A model generated the notes under the pieces. It saw only the letters and a list, made by a program, of their open reading frames with translations, was not told the origin of the DNA and made no database searches. Below are positions 1 through 7,012 of a DNA stretch of 13,184 bases, in pieces. Position 1 is the first letter of the stretch, and each line of letters begins with the position of its first letter. Source of the stretch: Candidatus Njordarchaeota archaeon (lineage in GTDB: Archaea > Asgardarchaeota > Njordarchaeia > Njordarchaeales > Njordarchaeaceae); the NCBI GenBank assembly GCA_029856615.1, contig JAHKLF010000019.1, forward strand, positions 1-13,184. Reading direction: 5' to 3'. The position numbers were made by a program, and so were the translations under genes.

Positions 1-442
1 AATCCTCTCACAATCCGCCCTTTCACAAAACCTACGCCACTTATCTCTGATTTTGAGAGAATGCTTTGAACGTCTAATGCAACTACGTTGCCAAAACTTG
101 CTTTCTTGCCAGTCAACCTTAACGCTATTAAGCTTGATTCTTGAAAGACTTCGTATAAGGGCTTGTCTAGTTTTCGCCGAAGTCTCTGCAGCGAGTTTCT
201 CTCTGGAAAACTCTTGATCCCCATGTATTCTTTTAGCTCTCTAGCGAACTCTGTTATCTGCTCTGTTTTCCTAGCTTTAACGACTATCGCGCTTATTAAG
301 CCCAGTATAACGCTTCCCCCCGTCATGCTTCTTTTTCTTCTTATTTGCATTTGTTTTTTCTACGGCTTTTTAACGATTTGGGGTATGCCTACCTTTTTCA
401 ACGCTTTCCTAAGCTCAATTTTTCAAGTTTTCTTGGCGGCAT
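1..442 (-). pseudogene. Degraded 5' part of a DDE (IS4/IS5-like) transposase, runs off the left edge
   Basis: An open minus-strand frame runs from an ATG at 350 to base 1 with no stop. It reads as a DDE transposase N-terminal region: a helical stretch (ITEFARELKEYMGI), a short motif resembling the usual 'P-S-x-S-T-L-x-R-x-R' segment (FPERNSLQRLRRKL), then VVALDVQSI. The Asp in that last motif sits where the first catalytic Asp of DDE enzymes is expected. Upstream the same frame continues (IELRKALKKVGIPQIVKKP) but is broken by a TAG at 360-362. Still further upstream an ATG at 440-442 (MPPRKLEK) joins this frame only if one base is added in the A-run at 419-423. I read this as a pseudogene with one frameshift and one nonsense change. 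The C-terminal half lies outside the window. Family assignment is by pattern only; an intact gene starting at 350 is the alternative. A plus-strand open frame over the same bases has no recognisable features. Confidence 0.5.
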
Positions 443-570
443 GGCTATTACATGGCTTTCTCTATTTAGATGCATTACGATTCTTAATACTGGTTCTGGT
501 GCCTCCAAAAGCCTTAAATACGCCACAAGATATTACACATTTAGAGGGATATTTTGGGAACAATTTGTGA

Positions 571-597
571 ATATTTAATCGAATTCTTTTAGGTGGT
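571..597 (+). promoter_or_regulatory. TATA box and Shine-Dalgarno region of the malate dehydrogenase gene
   Basis: ATATTTAAT at 571-579 is a TATA-like element, and AGGTGGT at 591-597 is a Shine-Dalgarno sequence five bases before the ATG at 603. If this TATA box is used, the transcript would start near 600 and be almost leaderless, leaving the AGGTGGT untranscribed. The AT-rich CTTAAATA around 512-519 is an alternative TATA box giving a leader of about 60 bases that includes the ribosome site. The sequence does not decide between them. Confidence 0.45.
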
Positions 598-602
598 CTT
601 AA

Positions 603-1544
603 ATGGTGCATGTTGCGGTAATAGGTACTGGACGTGTTGGAAGTGCTGTAGCTTATACTCTTGTTTGGGAGCCCTATGTAACTGAATTATCTTTGGTTGA
701 TATTGTCCCTAAATTAGCTGAAATGGTTAAAGAGGAGCTCTATCATGGAATATCTGCTCATGGAATTGACATTGAAATTCGTGCATATGAGCACAGTAAA
801 TTCGTTGAGAATGCGGATCTAATAGTTATAGCTGCGGGATTCCCGAGAACACCTGAGATGAGTAGAAGGGATCTAGCTGACAAAAATGCTCAAATAATTA
901 AGGAAATTATGGAGGCCACTGTGGATAACAATCCTAAGGCATGGTATTTTGTAATAACGAATCCAGTCGATGCCATGGCTTCTTTGGCTTATAAAGCGGC
1001 GGGAGGTAAAAGAATAGTTGTTGGAACGGGTACCAATCTTGAAACAGCGAGATTTAAAACGATTATCTCGCGTGAATTGGGAGTTCCGATGAGGATGGTA
1101 GAAGGGTTTGTTGGCGGGGAACATGGAGAGGCTGCTGTACTTCTATGGAGTACTGTTAAAATTGATGGTATCCCGTTAGAGGAATACCTCCGAGAGACTG
1201 GAAAAACTCTTGATAAAGCAAAAGTTGAGAGATATGTTAAGGAAATCAGCAGAGAAGTCATTAGAGTCACTGGAGGTACGCGATGGGGGCCAGCTGGTTC
1301 ATTCATAGAGATTATAAGGGGAATCATTTTAAATACAGGTAAGTTATTAAGTTACGCTATTCCAAGGAAGTTTGATGAGGTTCCCGAACCTGTATTTGTA
1401 ACTATACCTGGAAAAATTGGTAGGTTCTTTGGTCCAGATATCTGGAATATTCTTTCAGATGAAGAGAAGAAAGGAATTGTAGAAGCGGCTAAAGCGATAT
1501 ATCAGACTTATAAAAGAGCTAAGGAAGTTACTGGCGTTGAATAA
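603..1544 (+). CDS. mdh: Malate dehydrogenase, NAD(P)-dependent (LDH/MDH superfamily)
   Basis: This 313-residue cytoplasmic enzyme should interconvert malate and oxaloacetate, for the citric acid cycle or related carbon flow. The Rossmann motif GTGRVG is at residues 8-13, and Asp33 ends strand two, which favours NAD over NADP. The substrate loop AGFPRTPEMSRRDL (78-91) carries Arg82 at the position that is Gln in lactate and Arg in malate dehydrogenases, so malate is the predicted substrate. Arg88 follows as the domain-closing arginine. NPVD (120-123) and the catalytic His174 in GGEHGE are present, and Arg150 binds the substrate carboxylate. The Asp that normally pairs with the catalytic His appears as Glu147 (NLETARF). 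From memory some Sulfolobales enzymes share this Glu. The usual PGM of the loop is PEM here. Length is normal. It stands alone, and a T-rich stretch follows the stop. Confidence 0.93.
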   Translation: MVHVAVIGTGRVGSAVAYTLVWEPYVTELSLVDIVPKLAEMVKEELYHGISAHGIDIEIRAYEHSKFVENADLIVIAAGFPRTPEMSRRDLADKNAQIIKEIMEATVDNNPKAWYFVITNPVDAMASLAYKAAGGKRIVVGTGTNLETARFKTIISRELGVPMRMVEGFVGGEHGEAAVLLWSTVKIDGIPLEEYLRETGKTLDKAKVERYVKEISREVIRVTGGTRWGPAGSFIEIIRGIILNTGKLLSYAIPRKFDEVPEPVFVTIPGKIGRFFGPDIWNILSDEEKKGIVEAAKAIYQTYKRAKEVTGVE

Positions 1545-1558
1545 CCTTTCTTATCTTT

Positions 1559-1576
1559 ATATTTTTTTCTCTTTAT
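1559..1576 (+). terminator. T-rich transcription terminator after mdh
   Basis: A run of seven T (1562-1568) inside a pyrimidine-rich stretch follows the mdh stop codon by about 15 bases. Archaeal RNA polymerase commonly stops at such T-runs without a hairpin. No stem-loop is visible. The stretch is also AT-rich enough to contain a weak TATA-like element, so the call is moderate. Confidence 0.4.
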
Positions 1577-1618
1577 TCCTTACAGAATGCGGGGAAAATT
1601 CATCTTTTTATGAATATT

Positions 1619-1650
1619 ATGTACATTTTAATATACAGAAAATGTATATT
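1619..1650 (+). promoter_or_regulatory. Promoter with palindromic operator of the AbiE-like toxin-antitoxin operon
   Basis: A perfect inverted repeat has arms AATATACA (1630-1637) and TGTATATT (1643-1650) around the 5-base spacer GAAAA. It overlaps a TATA-like element TTTTAATATA (1626-1635), so a bound dimer would block the promoter. A further half-site, TGTACATT (1620-1627), matches the right arm at seven of eight bases. The predicted transcript start is about 1655-1660, before the TTG start at 1688. AbiEi-type antitoxins are known to repress their own operon by binding inverted repeats at the promoter, and this fits that pattern. The same arms recur after the operon at 3270-3290. Confidence 0.6.
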
Positions 1651-1687
1651 TATGAGGAGAATTTTTTTAAAAAAATGGTGTATCATT

Positions 1688-2461
1688 TTGTCGAGATTAC
1701 CAAACGCTGGTAAGGTGGCATCTGATCTTATTGAAAGAAGGAAATTTGTTTTTAGATCTTCAGATATTAAGGAAATGTATGGTGTATCATCTTTTTATGC
1801 TTATAGAATAATTAAAAGAATGCTGAGAGACGGATTAGCTAAGAAAATATGGAGAGGGGCATTTATCCTATCGGATAGTTTTTTAATTGGCGTCCCAGCT
1901 GAAGGCCTTATTGATGCCTTCTTTTCTGGAAAGGATTACTATATCGGGCTTAGATATTCATTACTTTTTTGGAGATTACATGATGCTCCCACCAGAATTA
2001 TTCATGTATTAACCTCAAAGAGAGAACTGAGCGGGCGCGTTATCAGCTTGAGAGAGGAGAGATTCAGATTAATCTACTTATCACCCGAAAAATTTTTCGG
2101 ATACATAAGAGTGCCATTGGGATCTCTGACCATTAATCTTTCCGATAAAGAAAAAACGATTATAGATTGTCTTCTCTTTCTAAATAGGTATATTAGCTTC
2201 AACGATATATGTAAAGCTTTAATCCTTGGGAAAGAAATTCTCAAAGTAAGCAAACTTATCGATTATGCACTAAGATTGAATAACAAATCACTGATACAGA
2301 GATTAGGATTTCTTCTCGAACTGCTTAATTATGATGGATATTTGGAGAAAATGTACTCTCATATTGGAAGAACGTTTATTCCCTTAAACCCGGCAAAGGG
2401 ACGCGGGGGTGTAAAATCAAATAAATGGAAGATAATAGTTAATGATAAATGTAGGATGTGA
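1688..2461 (+). CDS. AbiEi-like antitoxin / winged-helix autorepressor (type IV toxin-antitoxin)
   Basis: About 257 residues. The N-terminal ~65 residues look like a winged helix-turn-helix (FRSSDIKEMYGVSSFYAYRI...LAKKIWRGAFIL), followed by a core with features of the AbiEi family: a Tyr-rich segment (DYYIGLRYSLLFWRLHDAP), SDKEKTIIDCL, GFLLELL, and a C-terminal FIPLNP...KWKIIVN. In characterised AbiE systems this protein represses the operon and counteracts the AbiEii nucleotidyltransferase. The reading frame is open back to an ATG at 1610, with another ATG at 1652, but those starts would place the operator palindrome inside or directly against the coding sequence. I chose TTG 1688 because it lies after the predicted TATA box, is preceded by GGTG (1677-1680), and begins right before the family-like region. 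The start remains uncertain. The gene ends six bases before the toxin gene, so the two are co-transcribed. Confidence 0.8.
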   Translation: MSRLPNAGKVASDLIERRKFVFRSSDIKEMYGVSSFYAYRIIKRMLRDGLAKKIWRGAFILSDSFLIGVPAEGLIDAFFSGKDYYIGLRYSLLFWRLHDAPTRIIHVLTSKRELSGRVISLREERFRLIYLSPEKFFGYIRVPLGSLTINLSDKEKTIIDCLLFLNRYISFNDICKALILGKEILKVSKLIDYALRLNNKSLIQRLGFLLELLNYDGYLEKMYSHIGRTFIPLNPAKGRGGVKSNKWKIIVNDKCRM

Positions 2462-2467
2462 ACTCTG

Positions 2468-3265
2468 ATGATCAAGCCGTTAGATAATAATGATTTTCTA
2501 ATTTTATCAAGAGAGTATAATGTACCAGTCAGAATAGTGCAACAAGACTATGCAGCTCTAGCAGCCCTAGATATTATCGCCTTCTCTGAGTTAAAGGAAT
2601 TCTTAGGTTTCAAAGGAGGTACTGCGATAAGGAGAGCGTATTTTCCTGATGCTAGGTTTTCCGTAGATTTGGATTTCGATTACCTGTATAAGATAGATCA
2701 ATTAGCTTTGGAAGAGCAAATTAGCATTATTGCTGAGGACATATGGAGGAAATTTAAAAACGTGTTCGAGCGGGAAGTGTCAGGAAGTGTTCTATTTGGG
2801 GTAGTTAATCCTCCGATAATATCTCGTAAGTGGATTACAATAGCCGTAGATTACAAAATGCCAGGAATGGCATCGTTTCTCAGAATTGATGTTAATTTTG
2901 CTAATCTGTCACAAAAAGAGTATAGTTGGAGAAGGATTCTCGTAGAGCCTTTTGAAGGAACTAGCGGGGATATTAAGGTGTTATCATTGAAGGATATATT
3001 CATAGATAAAGTATATGCCATTTATGATAGAACAAATGCCAAGGATTTATGGGATATCTATTACTTGATTAAACATGGATTTAAATTATCCATTAGATTA
3101 AATGATCGTGTAAATCTGTCACTAGATAGAATATTAAAGGCAATTGACTTTGTTAGTGAAAGTGACTGGGCTCTATTACAAGATTATCTTCCCAGCAACT
3201 TAAAGACGCCCGTAATAGGAGAAGTTAAGAGGATAGTTAAGGAGTTCATTGTAAAAAATTGGTGA
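2468..3265 (+). CDS. AbiEii/AbiGii-like nucleotidyltransferase toxin
   Basis: A 265-residue protein of the DUF1814/AbiEii nucleotidyltransferase family. The signature is complete: FKGGTAIRRAY (48-58) supplies the nucleotide-binding Gly-Gly, RFSVDLDF (63-70) supplies the paired catalytic Asp67 and Asp69, and FLRIDVNF (136-143) supplies a third acidic residue. The second half has the family's LSLKDIFIDKVYAIYDRTNAKDLWDIYYLI (171-200), with conserved Lys, Arg and Asp positions. Characterised AbiEii-like toxins transfer nucleotides to RNA, in several cases to tRNA acceptor ends, and stop growth. Some AbiE systems abort phage infection. All catalytic residues are present, so it is probably active. 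It lies six bases after the antitoxin gene, and an operator-like palindrome starts five bases after its stop. Its natural target and whether it defends against viruses cannot be told from sequence. Confidence 0.88.
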   Translation: MIKPLDNNDFLILSREYNVPVRIVQQDYAALAALDIIAFSELKEFLGFKGGTAIRRAYFPDARFSVDLDFDYLYKIDQLALEEQISIIAEDIWRKFKNVFEREVSGSVLFGVVNPPIISRKWITIAVDYKMPGMASFLRIDVNFANLSQKEYSWRRILVEPFEGTSGDIKVLSLKDIFIDKVYAIYDRTNAKDLWDIYYLIKHGFKLSIRLNDRVNLSLDRILKAIDFVSESDWALLQDYLPSNLKTPVIGEVKRIVKEFIVKNW

Positions 3266-3269
3266 TAAG

Positions 3270-3290
3270 AATATACATATTTTGTATATT
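3270..3290. repeat. Second copy of the AbiE-operon palindrome, at the 3' end of the module
   Basis: AATATACA (3270-3277), the spacer TATTT, then TGTATATT (3283-3290). Both 8-base arms and the 5-base spacing are identical to the operator at 1630-1650; only the spacer sequence differs. It lies between the stop of the toxin gene and the stop of the convergent ligase gene at 3303. It may be a second binding site for the antitoxin, for DNA looping or shielding of convergent transcription. Alternatively it may be a weak terminator hairpin or a trace of module insertion. Confidence 0.6.
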
Positions 3291-3302
3291 ATGATGATCA
3301 AA

Positions 3303-4739
3303 TTATGAGATTCCTGCCATCTTATTAAATATTCTTACTAGATGAGATATAGGATTTCTGGCGTATTTTATCCTATCAAATCTACCTATTTTCACATAAC
3401 CTAGGCTAGTTAATATCCAGTATCTCCGCTCGATTTTTGTAAATCGTCTGATTATATTCCTAGGAGATTCAAACCATTCTAAGTCATAATCGGCGAATAA
3501 GATACCTTCTAAGTCTTCATGATTCGCTACTTTTGCATCATAAGGCATGATAGGATAGTATCTTTTTTCGTCTTTACATTTAAGACCTATTATTACGCGA
3601 CCTTTCTTAATTAATTCAAAAAGCTTAGGATTTTCGTCTACAATTTCTGGCAGACCGTAAAATTCAATTTCTGGGATACCTCTCCGTAATGGAGTTGTTA
3701 ATTTTAAGTCTAAGAGATCTAAGTATTTCTCAATGCGTTCTATCATTGTAAGTATCGATTCTTGTGCTATTATTTCTTTTTCCTTATTGATAAAAACTGC
3801 ATTGATACCGTCCTTAATCGCGCGCTGTCTATTTTCCATTAGATTTTCTCTTTCCCTAATAACTTCTCCTCGTAACATTTTATCAAGGGCTTCTAGAGAT
3901 AAGCCAATGATTATTTTTACTATGTCCATAATGTAATCTTCTGATGATTGTACATCGATCGCACGGATTTCAATCCTACTTTCGTTATCTCTTTTCGCAA
4001 TATCTTCGATTATATTAGTTAAGGGACCTCTTGGAGTTATATCCAGAAGCCTTAATCCATCATCATGTGCAATGATTTTTGCTTCTTTTGTCTTTTTCTT
4101 ACCGAATAATACGATATATCTAAAAATGCTTCTTTTCTGCCTAGGAACAAAGGAGATAGGAATTCTCTTAATAACAGCATAATTCGCTGGGCTAAGAACA
4201 CGACTATAATAAAGTCGGGAACTCACGTAGCCAGTATATTCTCCACGGCAAATAGGAGAGTTCGCAGATAAGGCTATAAGTTCTGGCAAGTGATTTCGTA
4301 TATGATTATGAATGTATTGTAGCGCTTTTATCGTTGGTCTTTTTTTATTTTTTCTCTTGATGGATATACTTATGTGAACCCCATTCAGGGGATAAGGTGT
4401 GCTTTGAACGGGATGCGCGCTTCCAATATAAATTTTTCCTTCTATCTCACTTACAGCCTTAGCTATTAGTTCTCGGGAGAATATAATCGCATCACGTAGG
4501 TGATCTATACTCAGAGGTCTTGTCACATATTCGATCTGTGAAGGATTTGGTTCCCATTGTAATCCAAATAAGTAGTATTGAGCTTTCTCTAATAGTTTTT
4601 CATTTTTCCTTAGGAGTGATATCAGTATTGAAGATACGTGCTCGGAATACGGAAGGAGAAATCCCTTAGAATTTGTCAGGAAGATTTCCTCTTCAAGTCC
4701 GATTTTTATGTCAATATCGTCTATTTTTAATACTACCAA
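3303..4739 (-). CDS. GCS2-family carboxylate-amine ligase (glutamate-cysteine-ligase-like)
   Basis: A 478-residue ATP-dependent ligase of the GCS2/YbdK type, which joins a carboxylate (typically the gamma-carboxyl of glutamate) to an amine. Visible family motifs: GLEEEIF (14-20) with metal-binding glutamates, WEPNPSQIEYVT (62-73), GVHISIS (120-126), LPELIALSANSP (151-162) followed by a tract ending in SRLYYSR (174-180), and RIEIRAIDVQ (255-264). Family members are commonly about 370 residues. Here roughly the last 100 residues (from about 375) form an extra C-terminal region that I do not recognise. The start is TTG, supported by GGGGAG about seven bases upstream that overlaps the end of the previous gene. 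It is the last gene of a four-gene minus-strand run, 12 bases after a peptidase-like hydrolase and downstream of an ATP-grasp ligase. That context points to synthesis of a peptide-like or gamma-glutamyl compound; the substrate is unknown. Confidence 0.8.
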   Translation of the reverse strand: MVVLKIDDIDIKIGLEEEIFLTNSKGFLLPYSEHVSSILISLLRKNEKLLEKAQYYLFGLQWEPNPSQIEYVTRPLSIDHLRDAIIFSRELIAKAVSEIEGKIYIGSAHPVQSTPYPLNGVHISISIKRKNKKRPTIKALQYIHNHIRNHLPELIALSANSPICRGEYTGYVSSRLYYSRVLSPANYAVIKRIPISFVPRQKRSIFRYIVLFGKKKTKEAKIIAHDDGLRLLDITPRGPLTNIIEDIAKRDNESRIEIRAIDVQSSEDYIMDIVKIIIGLSLEALDKMLRGEVIRERENLMENRQRAIKDGINAVFINKEKEIIAQESILTMIERIEKYLDLLDLKLTTPLRRGIPEIEFYGLPEIVDENPKLFELIKKGRVIIGLKCKDEKRYYPIMPYDAKVANHEDLEGILFADYDLEWFESPRNIIRRFTKIERRYWILTSLGYVKIGRFDRIKYARNPISHLVRIFNKMAGIS

Positions 4740-4751
4740 GGCCTATCTCCC

Positions 4752-5666
4752 CTATCGTGAGTTATATGAAACAGTAATAAACTCGGATAACCCTGATATT
4801 ATTGAACGGATTCTTTTTTGTCGTAGGTCATTCATTCCTACTTCAACTTGTATGATATTTACCCAAGGTACAAATGCGTGATATCTTGGGATATCTCCTC
4901 CAACATACCCTTTTTTCTCAATTGATACTCTAAGGTTTTTCTTATCGAAAGCTTTGGCCATTAATTTAGCTAGTTTTAGACGCGACGATGTACCGCTTAA
5001 TATGCCTATTTCGAGATCATAATGACTCAGATGCGGAGAGGTATGAATATCAAGTATTAATTTGACTTTCTTCTCTCTTAGCGTTAATATTTCAATTAAT
5101 CTCCTGAAAGGCGTTAATCTCGATGTCATCCTGTTATAATCCATTATTACTCGGGAGTCAGTAGGTAATAAGAGATAAGAGTGTGTGTTTTCTGCAACTT
5201 TAGTTGCTATTTGCACAGCGCCTATGTCTTTAAGCGGCTGAACTGCATGAGGAACCGTTATGAGTACTGGAATTTCTCCGGGTCTAAAAATATACCCTGG
5301 ATATAGCTCTTCAAAATTATGATATAGCTCGAACTTAGGCGATCGTGCTTGAGTCTCATTCTTAATTAATACTTGTATTCTCTTTGATAAGATGACTTTC
5401 TCCAGAGAGGATCTCAATATCCTAACCAGTTGAACTAATGATTTTTTGTCATTAATGGGGTTATTAATGTAGATCTCCAGGGGTGTGAACAGTAGAAGAG
5501 CTCTCCAACTAATAGACCCATGAATATTTAATCTCCTTAACCTACTCACAATGCTCTTAATGATTTGAGGATCAATTTGCTTAGTTTTCGCATATATCGC
5601 TTCTAACTTACTCAAGTCGGCATACAGTTTTATAAAACTAATTAGGGCATGTCTCTTAGCTATCAA
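4752..5666 (-). CDS. N-formylglutamate amidohydrolase-like zinc hydrolase with an N-terminal extension
   Basis: A 304-residue protein. The C-terminal ~180 residues show features of the N-formylglutamate amidohydrolase (HutG-like) fold, a relative of zinc carboxypeptidases: VLITVPHA (134-141), RVIMDYNR (172-179), LILDIHTSP (203-211), GGDIPRYH (256-263) and IIQVEVG (271-277). His140, the DIHTS His208 and Glu275 are plausible metal or catalytic residues. The first ~125 residues are a helical extension I do not recognise. The start is TTG with GGAGGGAG upstream, and it begins one base after the stop of the ATP-grasp gene, so translation is probably coupled. Beside two amide-forming ligases it is more likely an amidase or peptidase that trims or recycles their product than a histidine-degradation enzyme. 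No other histidine-degradation genes are visible. Confidence 0.68.
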   Translation of the reverse strand: MIAKRHALISFIKLYADLSKLEAIYAKTKQIDPQIIKSIVSRLRRLNIHGSISWRALLLFTPLEIYINNPINDKKSLVQLVRILRSSLEKVILSKRIQVLIKNETQARSPKFELYHNFEELYPGYIFRPGEIPVLITVPHAVQPLKDIGAVQIATKVAENTHSYLLLPTDSRVIMDYNRMTSRLTPFRRLIEILTLREKKVKLILDIHTSPHLSHYDLEIGILSGTSSRLKLAKLMAKAFDKKNLRVSIEKKGYVGGDIPRYHAFVPWVNIIQVEVGMNDLRQKRIRSIISGLSEFITVSYNSR

Positions 5667-5667
5667 A

Positions 5668-6966
5668 TTAAGCTCCCTCCACAGCGTTGCTCAGCGCTAT
5701 TGTGAGCTCTCTAACGGCCATCGTTAGCATACGAATGAGTCTTTCTCCGAATACTAACACTTTACCATCTATGAGTATTCTTCTATGAGGCAATGGAAGC
5801 ACCTTGCTAGGAGTATTTACATATTTAATCATGCCATCGAAATCAGGATCTAATAATACGAGCCCTAATGTTCCGCCAGCAGAGATATTAGACACGATAT
5901 TCTTTTCAGTTAGATTTATACTTCCATGAACATTCAAGGGAAAAGGGGCTCTTCTTATTTGAACTGCCAGGAGATATCCAAGGAAAGCATATACTCTCAC
6001 ATCAAATGCATATACATAACCATCGTGAGCGGGAAAAGGGACCGGTTCTACGATTTCTTGAACCAAGTACTTTCTCCTAATTTTAGCATGTCTAATTTTG
6101 TATGTAATATCCTCTTTATTCTTTATTATTATAATATCCTCTCCTCCTTTCCCATTAATGGGTTTAACTATTACGGGTTTTCCCATATCTAAGATCTCTC
6201 TAGAGTATTTAATGATGTCATCTGGGCTTTTTGCATAATATGTTTTGGGTATGCGGACAATTTTATTGAGAATTCTATTGTTAGGAGCGTTTATTATAGT
6301 ATCGTACGTTTTTTGTTTATTCCCCGTAATAACTCCTATTTCTGTTGGATTAATTACTGTTTGTCTCAAACCTTTAGGTAATCCGGAGCTTCTTCGGATT
6401 ATTAAATCTGGCGATATATCCCCCTCACCATTTATCTTCGCAATTATCTTACCATCTTTTACATAACAATCGGCTAAATTAACAAGCCAACTCTTAACAC
6501 CCATTGCTCTTAGCATATAATTGATATATTCTCTCTCGGGGTTCAATAGATCTTTTCTATCCTTCGGCACCGTGATTATAGCATATCTAGGCATATTCCC
6601 AGAGTTTAATACATGATGAATAATGCTCATTTTAGCGAACATTTCTACAATTTTTTCCAAATAACTGCCTAATTTCCTATATCTTGGGGGTAAGTGCCAT
6701 TTGAGAAGTCTATATGCATGAGTTATAACTGATAATCCTCCAGGAATAGCATTAGCTTCTATGAAGTATAAGTGACCGTCTCTTCCAATTATGAAATCAT
6801 AGCCCGCGAATGGGTAATTCTTTACCTTCTGCCAATAAGTATAGGGAATATCCTCAAAGTAGGTTTGAGGTAAAATTAACAAGAATATCCCCTTAACTAT
6901 AACCGGCGATTTCCGGTAGCCATTCAAAGAGAACCTGAACAAATTTAGTGCTAATTTTTTTGGCAT
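5668..6966 (-). CDS. Circularly permuted-type ATP-grasp carboxylate-amine ligase
   Basis: A 432-residue ligase. In ordinary ATP-grasp proteins the 'D...dG...E-x-N' catalytic strand pair is near the C-terminus; here AGYDFIIGRDGHLYFIEANAIPGG (54-77) is near the N-terminus, with Asp57, Glu70 and Asn72 as probable metal and ATP ligands. The nucleotide-binding parts come later: KPVIVKPINGKGGEDI (263-278) is the lysine plus glycine-rich loop, and YLVQEIVEPVPF (300-311) is the hinge. AFDVRVYAF (320-328) and VSNISAGGT (358-366) follow. This order matches circularly permuted ATP-grasp families. Such enzymes activate a carboxylate as acyl phosphate and join it to an amine or thiol. The ATG at 6966 has no clear Shine-Dalgarno sequence. 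TTTAAATA at 6977-6984 resembles a TATA box but is too close to the ATG for a normal spacing, so a downstream TTG start (6942) is possible. It is followed one base later by the hydrolase gene. Confidence 0.75.
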   Translation of the reverse strand: MPKKLALNLFRFSLNGYRKSPVIVKGIFLLILPQTYFEDIPYTYWQKVKNYPFAGYDFIIGRDGHLYFIEANAIPGGLSVITHAYRLLKWHLPPRYRKLGSYLEKIVEMFAKMSIIHHVLNSGNMPRYAIITVPKDRKDLLNPEREYINYMLRAMGVKSWLVNLADCYVKDGKIIAKINGEGDISPDLIIRRSSGLPKGLRQTVINPTEIGVITGNKQKTYDTIINAPNNRILNKIVRIPKTYYAKSPDDIIKYSREILDMGKPVIVKPINGKGGEDIIIIKNKEDITYKIRHAKIRRKYLVQEIVEPVPFPAHDGYVYAFDVRVYAFLGYLLAVQIRRAPFPLNVHGSINLTEKNIVSNISAGGTLGLVLLDPDFDGMIKYVNTPSKVLPLPHRRILIDGKVLVFGERLIRMLTMAVRELTIALSNAVEGA

Positions 6967-7012
6967 GCTGTATGCGTATTTAAACCTAACGGTTATCCGT
7001 ATTACGAATTAA

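Noticed and set aside
163..570. A 135-residue hydrophobic plus-strand open frame
   Set aside because: It is antisense to the transposase-like frame, has no ribosome site or family pattern, and its hydrophobicity follows from the Lys/Glu-rich codons on the other strand.
873..1327. Minus-strand open frames inside mdh
   Set aside because: They overlap a clearly assigned enzyme gene and show no motif of their own.
3289..3320. ATGATGA resembling a box C near the end of the ligase gene
   Set aside because: No D' or D box (CTGA) at suitable distance and most of it lies in coding sequence, so it is not a C/D RNA.
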